Shown here: positions 34,377 through 39,389 of the stretch, piece by piece
Layout of the letters: each line of letters starts with the position of its first letter
Position numbering within the stretch: position 1 is the stretch's first letter
Assembly (NCBI GenBank): GCA_013792075.1
Contig: VMSR01000307.1
Span: 1 to 39,389 of the forward strand
Direction of reading: 5' to 3'
Origin: Desulfobacula sp.
Lineage (GTDB): Bacteria; Desulfobacterota; Desulfobacteria; Desulfobacterales; Desulfobacteraceae
Length of the DNA: 39,389 nucleotides
Notes under the pieces: generated by a model
Told to the model about the DNA's origin: nothing
Seen by the model: the letters and a program-made list of their open reading frames with translations, nothing else
Databases searched by the model: none
Made by a program: the position numbers and the translations under genes

Positions 34377-35696
34377 ATGGGAGATACGGCTATTAAAATT
34401 GGAGGCGCCAGAAAAAGCGTCTTTAAAGATAAGGTAATGAAGCTTCTGCCCGAGGGCGGAAACTTGAATGCTTGCCTGACCTGCGGTGCATGTGCATCCG
34501 GGTGTCCTGCAACCGGCCTGGACGGAATGGACCCGAGGAAATTTCTTCGGATGGCAGCTTTGGGTATGGATGAAGAAATCTTGAGTTCAAACTGGGTATG
34601 GATGTGTTCCATGTGTACCAGGTGCATGTATGTATGCCCCATGCAGATCAATATACCCCAGCTTGTTTTCAACGCCAGGGCAACCTGGGCAAAGGAAGAC
34701 AAACCCAAAGGCATCACAAGTTCCTGTGACATGGCCCTGAGAAACGATACCTGCTCTGCCATGGGTGCCACGGAAGAAGACTTTGAATTTGTTATCGGAG
34801 ATGTTCTGGAAGAATACCAGGAATCACAGCCCGAGTTTGCTGAAATGACGGCAGATGTCAACCGGAAAGGCGCCTATTATTTTTTGAACCAGAATTCCAG
34901 GGAACCGGTTACCGAGCCCGATGAAATGGTCCCCTTGTGGAAAATTTTGCATCTGGCCGGTGCGGACTGGACCTATGGCACCAAAGGCTGGGCCGCGGAA
35001 AACTACTGCCTGTTCTCGGCAGACAATGAAAACTGGGAAAAAATTGTTCGACTCAAGGCAAAGGCGGTGGAGGATCTGGGCTGTAAAGTCTGGCTCAACA
35101 CCGAGTGAGGGCACGAACTCTTTGCAGTCCTGGTAGGACTGAAAAAATTCAACATCCCCCACAACTTTGAGATCAAAAGTATTATTCAATTGTATGCCGA
35201 ATGGATCAGAGAAGGCAAATTAAAACCCTCCTCGGACTGGAACAAGGAACGCCAGATCAAGTTTACACTGCAGGATCCCTGCCAGCTGGTCAGAAAGACC
35301 CTGGGAGATCCGGTTGCCGAAGACATGAGATATGTGGTCAAGGCGATTGTCGGGGAAGAAAACTTCATTGACATGACCCCCAACCGGTCCAACAATTTCT
35401 GCTGCGGCGGCGGTGGCGGATATCTCCAGTCCGGGTTCACCGAGCAGCGACGGGCCTACGGCCAGACCAAGGCCAATCAGATTCTGGCCACCAAGGCACC
35501 CTATTGTATCACGCCTTGCCACAATTGCCATGCCCAGGTCCATGATATGTCCGAGGTCAATGACCATGCATGGGAAACCGTCCACATTTGGACCTTGCTC
35601 AACCTTTCCCTTGGTATCCTCGGTCCCAATGAGCGAACCTATCTCGGGGAAGACCTGAAGGATGTGGATGTATTTCATCCTGAATCTGAAATGTAA
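34377..35696 (+). CDS. Selenocysteine-containing HdrD/TmcB-like iron-sulfur protein (UGA at 35106-35108)
   Basis: Read through the in-frame TGA at 35106-35108, this is one 439-residue protein with Sec at position 244. AGGGGG precedes the ATG. Residues 25-95 hold two ferredoxin-type [4Fe-4S] motifs, Cys33/36/39/43 and Cys77/80/83/87. The C-terminal half has a CCG-domain pattern: Cys302, Cys342-Cys343 in FCCGGGGG, and Cys381/Cys384 in PCHNC. The Sec lies in LNTE-Sec-GHELFAV, where relatives have a Cys (ECGH). The sequence after the TGA continues the same domain with no gap, so the TGA is not a true stop. Hdr-type proteins pass electrons between thiols or quinones and iron-sulfur carriers, here probably in the cytoplasm or at the membrane face. 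No hdrA or membrane partner is adjacent. Confidence 0.88.
35106..35147 (+). promoter_or_regulatory. Bacterial SECIS-like element following the Sec codon
   Basis: Starting 16 bases after the UGA, a perfect 6-bp stem (CAGTCC 35125-35130 with GGACTG 35136-35141) closes a five-base TGGTA loop. TTT 35121-35123 and AAA 35142-35144 can extend the stem past a bulged G. The loop contains the GGU element typical of SelB recognition, 22 bases after the UGA, within the usual distance. Confidence 0.75.
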
Positions 35697-35725
35697 GCGT
35701 TTCGTTTGATACAGACAAATCCAAG

Positions 35726-35763
35726 CCCGGTAAAAGTGTAACACTGCCTTTACCGGGTTTTTT
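35726..35763 (+). terminator. Rho-independent terminator after the selenoprotein gene
   Basis: CCCGGTAAA (35726-35734) pairs perfectly with TTTACCGGG (35749-35757), with a second short stem AGTGT/ACACT inside the loop, followed by a run of six T. It lies 30 bases after the stop codon. Confidence 0.9.
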
Positions 35764-35862
35764 ATGGCCACGGGCGCCCCTTGGTTCGGCCGGGCATGGA
35801 TGGCAGATCTATGTCGTATCTGTTTGCCTCATTGATTTAAGTGTGATAAGGAAATTAGCATT

Positions 35863-36621
35863 ATGACCCAGATTATCAGTATTGCAAATCAGAAGGGGGG
35901 CGTCGGTAAGACCACGACAGCAGTCAATCTTGCGGCAATCCTTGCCAAAATGGGCAAACAGGTGCTGCTGGTTGACTGTGATTCCCAGGCAAACGCCACC
36001 ACGGGCATGGGGATTGATAAGCCTTCCCTGGAAGCCTCCTTGTACCACGGGTTGATTGGTGAGGCCGAAATTGACGAGATTATCCTTCCCACCATGCTGC
36101 CCAAGCTGTTCATTGTGCCGGCCAATATTGACCTCATCGGGTTTGAAATCGAAATGGTGGCGGCAAATCTGCGGGAGGCAAAGCTGAAACAGCTTCTGGC
36201 ACCCATAAGAGACCGGTTTGAATTTATCATCATTGATTGTCCTCCGGCCTTAAGTCTTCTGACCCTGAATGCGTTTACGGCATCTGATTCTGTATTGATT
36301 ACCCTGCAGAGCGAATTTTTTGCACTGGAAGGATTGGGACAATTGTTGGACACCATCAAACGGGTGAAGTCTTCCTATAATCCGGGACTGAAAATTAAGG
36401 GTATCCTATTGACCCTGTTTGACCGACGGACCAACCTGGCCCAGAACGTGGTGGAGGATGCCAAACAATATTTTAAGGACATGGTGTTTAAAACAAAAAT
36501 ACCGCGGAATGTAAAGCTGGGGGAAGCGCCCAGTTATGGTCTGCCGATTATTTTGTACGATAAGCAGTCATTGGGATCAAAAAGTTATGTTGCCTTTACC
36601 AGGGAGTTTCTAAAACGATGA
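35863..36621 (+). CDS. parA: Chromosome partitioning ATPase ParA (Soj)
   Basis: 252 residues, with AAGGA upstream. The deviant Walker A motif is KGGVGKTT (residues 11-18), with DCDSQANAT and IIIDCPPALS as A' and B motifs. Length is that of chromosomal Soj-type ParA without an N-terminal HTH. The ATPase forms nucleoid-bound dimers that move ParB-parS complexes. Its stop overlaps the start of parB. No parS consensus was seen near. Confidence 0.93.
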   Translation: MTQIISIANQKGGVGKTTTAVNLAAILAKMGKQVLLVDCDSQANATTGMGIDKPSLEASLYHGLIGEAEIDEIILPTMLPKLFIVPANIDLIGFEIEMVAANLREAKLKQLLAPIRDRFEFIIIDCPPALSLLTLNAFTASDSVLITLQSEFFALEGLGQLLDTIKRVKSSYNPGLKIKGILLTLFDRRTNLAQNVVEDAKQYFKDMVFKTKIPRNVKLGEAPSYGLPIILYDKQSLGSKSYVAFTREFLKR

Positions 36622-37487
36622 TGAAAAAGAAAAAGAAACACACCGGTCTGGGCCGGGGAATATCAGCGCTGATTCCAGACCTGGGTTCGCCGGAAGCCGG
36701 GTCGGATTTTTTTTATTGTCCCATTGGAGATATCAGGCCCAACCGATATCAGCCCCGGCTGGTATTCAGCCAGGAAGAACTGGATCGCCTTCGGGATTCC
36801 ATCGCCCAGCAGGGAGTGCTGCAGCCGTTGCTGGTCCGTCACATGGACGACGGGTATGAACTCATTGCAGGAGAACGCCGTCTGAGGGCTGCAGCCTCTG
36901 CAGGGCTTGACCGGGTGCCGGTGGTGGTAAAGGACCTGACCGATGAGCAGGTCCTGGAAGTCTCTATTATTGAGAACATCCAGCGTCAGAATCTCAATGT
37001 TCTGGAAGAAGCTGAAGCCTATTTCAGACTGATTGACGAGTTTAAATATACCCAGGAAAAGGTGGCTGAAAAGATTGGGAAAAACCGGTCCACCATTGCC
37101 AACCTCCTTCGCCTCAGGGGCTTGCCCCAGGAAATAAAGGAAACCCTTATTGCTGAAAAAATTTCCATGGGCCATGCCCGGGCACTCTTGGGGGGCGGGA
37201 CCCAGGAAAATCAGCTTTACCTTTTCAAGCAGGTGATGGCAAGGGGGCTTTCCGTAAGGGAAACCGAACGATTGGTCAACCGAGCCAAAAAAGAACCCGC
37301 CCATTTGGCTAAAAAAATATCGGCCGATGAAAAACTAATTTTAGAGCAGGCATCCACTCGGATTGCAACACGGATCAAAAGTCAGGTCAGGATTAAAAAA
37401 AGCGGTGATAAGGGCAGAATTGAAATCAATTTCCAATCCAAAACTGAATTTGACCGCCTTGTGGACCTATTGAGCCATTTTCCATGA
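36618..37487 (+). CDS. parB: Chromosome partitioning protein ParB
   Basis: 289 residues. The N-terminus is KKKKKHTGLGRGISALIPD, the typical ParA-stimulating basic stretch. GERRLRAA is the CTP-binding motif (C-motif) of the ParB/Srx fold. The HTH that reads parS follows (YTQEKVAEKIGKNRSTIANLLRLRGLP), and the C-terminal dimer domain is at about 240-289. Start and stop overlap with both neighbours, so translation is coupled. Confidence 0.93.
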   Translation: MMKKKKKHTGLGRGISALIPDLGSPEAGSDFFYCPIGDIRPNRYQPRLVFSQEELDRLRDSIAQQGVLQPLLVRHMDDGYELIAGERRLRAAASAGLDRVPVVVKDLTDEQVLEVSIIENIQRQNLNVLEEAEAYFRLIDEFKYTQEKVAEKIGKNRSTIANLLRLRGLPQEIKETLIAEKISMGHARALLGGGTQENQLYLFKQVMARGLSVRETERLVNRAKKEPAHLAKKISADEKLILEQASTRIATRIKSQVRIKKSGDKGRIEINFQSKTEFDRLVDLLSHFP

Positions 37488-39196
37488 AAATTACCATTGC
37501 AAAGACTGCGGGTTTTTGCATGGGTGTTCGTCGGGCAGTGGACATGGTTCTGGATGCATCCAACCAGGCAGAAGAACCCATCTTTACCTACGGGCCGCTT
37601 ATTCACAATCCCCAGGTCCTGGAAATGCTGGAAACCAAAAAAATTTTCAGAATAGACACCATCCCGGACCGGGGAGAAGGCATTGTTCTGATCCGGGCCC
37701 ATGGGGTTCCGCCCGAGGATGAGACGGCCTTAAAAAAAGCGGGATTCACTGTTGTGAATGCCACCTGTCCCCGTGTGGTCCGGGTGCAGGTGATTATCAA
37801 TAAATATGCCCAAAAAGGGTATTCCACCATCATTATCGGGGATAAAAACCATCCGGAAGTGGTGGGGCTTTTGGGCTATGCCGGGCAAAAGGGGTATACC
37901 GCAACTTCAATGGAACAGCTGGGCTGCCTTCCGATTTTTGAAAATGCCGTAGTGGTTGCCCAGACCACCCAGAACACCGTATTCTATGACCAGATTAAAG
38001 CCTGGTGCACAAAGAACGCCCCCCATTATAAAATTTTTGACACCATCTGCGGTTCCACTGAAAAACGACAGTCCGAAGTACGGCATCTGGCCCGGCAAAA
38101 TGATGCCGTCATTGTGGTGGGCGGAAAACAGTCGGGCAATACCAAACGCCTTGTCCAGGTTGCCCTGGAAACAGGAACCCATGCCATGCATATTGAAAAT
38201 GTTTGGGAAATTGATTACAAGGCCTTGAATTCGGCAAAGTCCATTGCCATCACAGCCGGGGCATCCACACCCAACTGGATTATCAATGACACCTGTGAAA
38301 AAATAACACAAACCCTGCAAAAACAGCACCCACTCCTGGGAATGCTGGCCGGCACCAGGGATTTTTTGCTCAAGACAAATCTGTTACTGGCCTTGGGAGC
38401 AGGCGGTTTGACCTATGCTTGTGCCAGGATCCAGGGGTTTCCCCAGATCCTTGTCCATTCCGCCATTGCCATGTTTTATGTGTTGTCCATGCAGATTTTG
38501 AACAATATTATTACCATTAAATCAGACACCTATCACCATCCGGCCCGGGCGGCTTTTTATAAAGCCCACCAGGGTTTTTTACGGGTTCTTGCCCTTGTTT
38601 CCGGGGCTGCCGGGATCTATCTTGCCTATACCACAGGATGGATTTCCTTTTGTATTCTTGGGGCCATGACCCTTCTGGGCCTGTCTTATAACCTGAAGCG
38701 GATTCCGCCTGTTTTTGGGAAAAAGACCATTACCCGGATCAAGGATGTGTCCGGGTCTAAAACCATCCTCATCGTATTTGCCTGGGGAATTGTCACCAGT
38801 CTGTTGCCGGCAATTGTAAACTCGGGCCGGCCCCTGATCACCATGACCACCTTTGTTTTTTCCACGGGACTGGTTTTTGCCAGAACCGCTTTTTTTGATG
38901 TACTGGCCATCCAGGGAGATCGGATAGCCGGAAAAGAGACCCTTCCCATTCTTTTGGGAGAACACTTGAGTTTACGTCTCATACACTATATTCTGGTATT
39001 TGATTTTTGTATCATCCTAATTGCCCATGGGGGTGGTTTGTTCAATAATAATGCATTCTTGCTTGCCTTTGTCCCCCTTTTCATGCTTTTATTGATACGA
39101 TTGCATAAAAAAGACAGTCTGTTATCCCGCCGGCAGTATGAATTTATGATTGAGTCTTCATTTTTATTTGCCGGCCTGATGGCAGTTTTTATTTGA
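37484..39196 (+). CDS. IspH (HMBPP reductase) fused to a UbiA-type prenyltransferase
   Basis: 570 residues. Residues 1-280 are IspH: the three [4Fe-4S] ligands Cys12, Cys95 and Cys189 and substrate residues His41, His73 and His123 are all present at the positions known from E. coli IspH. This half reduces HMBPP to IPP and DMAPP at the end of the MEP pathway. Residues about 290-570 are a UbiA-like membrane protein with about eight helices. The first acidic motif is altered (NNIITIKSDTYHH) and the second is FDVLAIQGDRIAGKET. UbiA enzymes join prenyl chains to aromatic or other acceptors. The fusion could deliver new isoprenoid units to the membrane; that is inference. It overlaps parB by ATGA. 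Confidence 0.88.
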   Translation: MKITIAKTAGFCMGVRRAVDMVLDASNQAEEPIFTYGPLIHNPQVLEMLETKKIFRIDTIPDRGEGIVLIRAHGVPPEDETALKKAGFTVVNATCPRVVRVQVIINKYAQKGYSTIIIGDKNHPEVVGLLGYAGQKGYTATSMEQLGCLPIFENAVVVAQTTQNTVFYDQIKAWCTKNAPHYKIFDTICGSTEKRQSEVRHLARQNDAVIVVGGKQSGNTKRLVQVALETGTHAMHIENVWEIDYKALNSAKSIAITAGASTPNWIINDTCEKITQTLQKQHPLLGMLAGTRDFLLKTNLLLALGAGGLTYACARIQGFPQILVHSAIAMFYVLSMQILNNIITIKSDTYHHPARAAFYKAHQGFLRVLALVSGAAGIYLAYTTGWISFCILGAMTLLGLSYNLKRIPPVFGKKTITRIKDVSGSKTILIVFAWGIVTSLLPAIVNSGRPLITMTTFVFSTGLVFARTAFFDVLAIQGDRIAGKETLPILLGEHLSLRLIHYILVFDFCIILIAHGGGLFNNNAFLLAFVPLFMLLLIRLHKKDSLLSRRQYEFMIESSFLFAGLMAVFI

Positions 39197-39215
39197 GAAT
39201 TTTCCGGGAGATCAC

Positions 39216-39389
39216 ATGACAAATGGGCACAAAAATCATATAAAATGTCCCCTGATCGGACTGTTGGCCGTAAAAAACCAATTGATTACAAAAGAAGAAT
39301 TGGAAGCAGGGCTGATTCAATGTGCGGATTCCATTGCCGTTGAAAAAGATCTGATTGCCTATTTGCTGGCCCAGGAATTGGTATCTGCA
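39216..39389 (+). CDS. N-terminus of an MshEN-like protein, cut by the window edge
   Basis: 58 residues are visible, with GGGAG 5 bases before the ATG and no stop before the edge. PLIGLLAVKNQLITKEELEAGL resembles the helical MshEN/GspE N-terminal unit also seen in the protein that begins at 2636. It starts 19 bp after the IspH-UbiA gene. The full product cannot be named. Confidence 0.6.
   Translation, partial: MTNGHKNHIKCPLIGLLAVKNQLITKEELEAGLIQCADSIAVEKDLIAYLLAQELVSA

Noticed and set aside
35106-35108. Premature stop or frameshifted pseudogene in the Hdr-like gene
   Set aside because: The frame is the same on both sides, domain spacing is intact, the residue is a conserved Cys site and a SECIS-like hairpin follows.
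35700-37490. parS sites near parAB
   Set aside because: No TGTTTCACGTGAAACA-like 16-mer was found.
1-39389. CRISPR arrays, tRNA or rRNA genes
   Set aside because: No regularly spaced repeats and no tRNA or rRNA signature sequences were noticed on either strand.

Overview
The window looks like the chromosome of an anaerobic, Sec-using deltaproteobacterium, most likely a Desulfobacterales (Desulfobacteraceae-like) sulfate reducer. The reasons are a UGA-containing Hdr-type iron-sulfur gene with an adjacent bacterial SECIS-like hairpin, a tungsten-type aldehyde:ferredoxin oxidoreductase, a glycyl radical enzyme, FapA and DUF3786 proteins, and medium GC. The assignment comes from gene content only.

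Layout. 1-3363 (minus): a response regulator followed 1 bp later by a very long response regulator-MshEN-FapA protein that leaves the left edge. 3605-7781 (plus): an HTH protein fused to half of a YpsA-like fold, a three-helix membrane protein, a DUF3786 protein and a GAF-PAS histidine kinase. 7807-12914 (minus): two fused proteins in one operon, GcvT-GlyA (one-carbon metabolism) and a glycerol-3-phosphate acyltransferase joined to a GpsA-like domain (lipid synthesis). 12915-14664: gene-poor, with one small secreted protein and two families of nested inverted repeats that look like MITE/REP-type elements.

14665-27822 (plus) is the centrepiece: about 13 kb of tightly spaced genes behind a consensus promoter overlapped by a 36-bp dyad. 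The order is PadR regulator, extended SDR, classical SDR, glycyl radical enzyme, type I CoA-transferase alpha and beta, MmgE/PrpD protein, acyl-CoA dehydrogenase, SCP2-like protein, aldehyde:ferredoxin oxidoreductase, GltS-family symporter. It reads as a complete anaerobic route: sodium-coupled uptake of an organic acid, radical cleavage or dehydration, aldehyde/alcohol oxidation, CoA activation and dehydrogenation. The glycyl radical enzyme has the GCxEP catalytic motif but not the other substrate residues of glycerol dehydratase, and no activating enzyme is present, so the substrate is unknown and may be undescribed.

27828-29743 (minus): MFS exporter and CcdA-like thiol-disulfide membrane protein. 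29897: a small unknown protein. 30172-34203 (minus): HrpA helicase. 34377-35696 (plus): the selenoprotein, ended by a strong terminator. 35863-39196 (plus): parA, parB and an IspH-UbiA fusion with overlapping starts and stops. 39216 onward: start of another MshEN-like protein, cut by the right edge.

A theme of the window is domain fusion: five unusual composite proteins occur in 39 kb. No rRNA, tRNA, CRISPR or intact transposase was seen.
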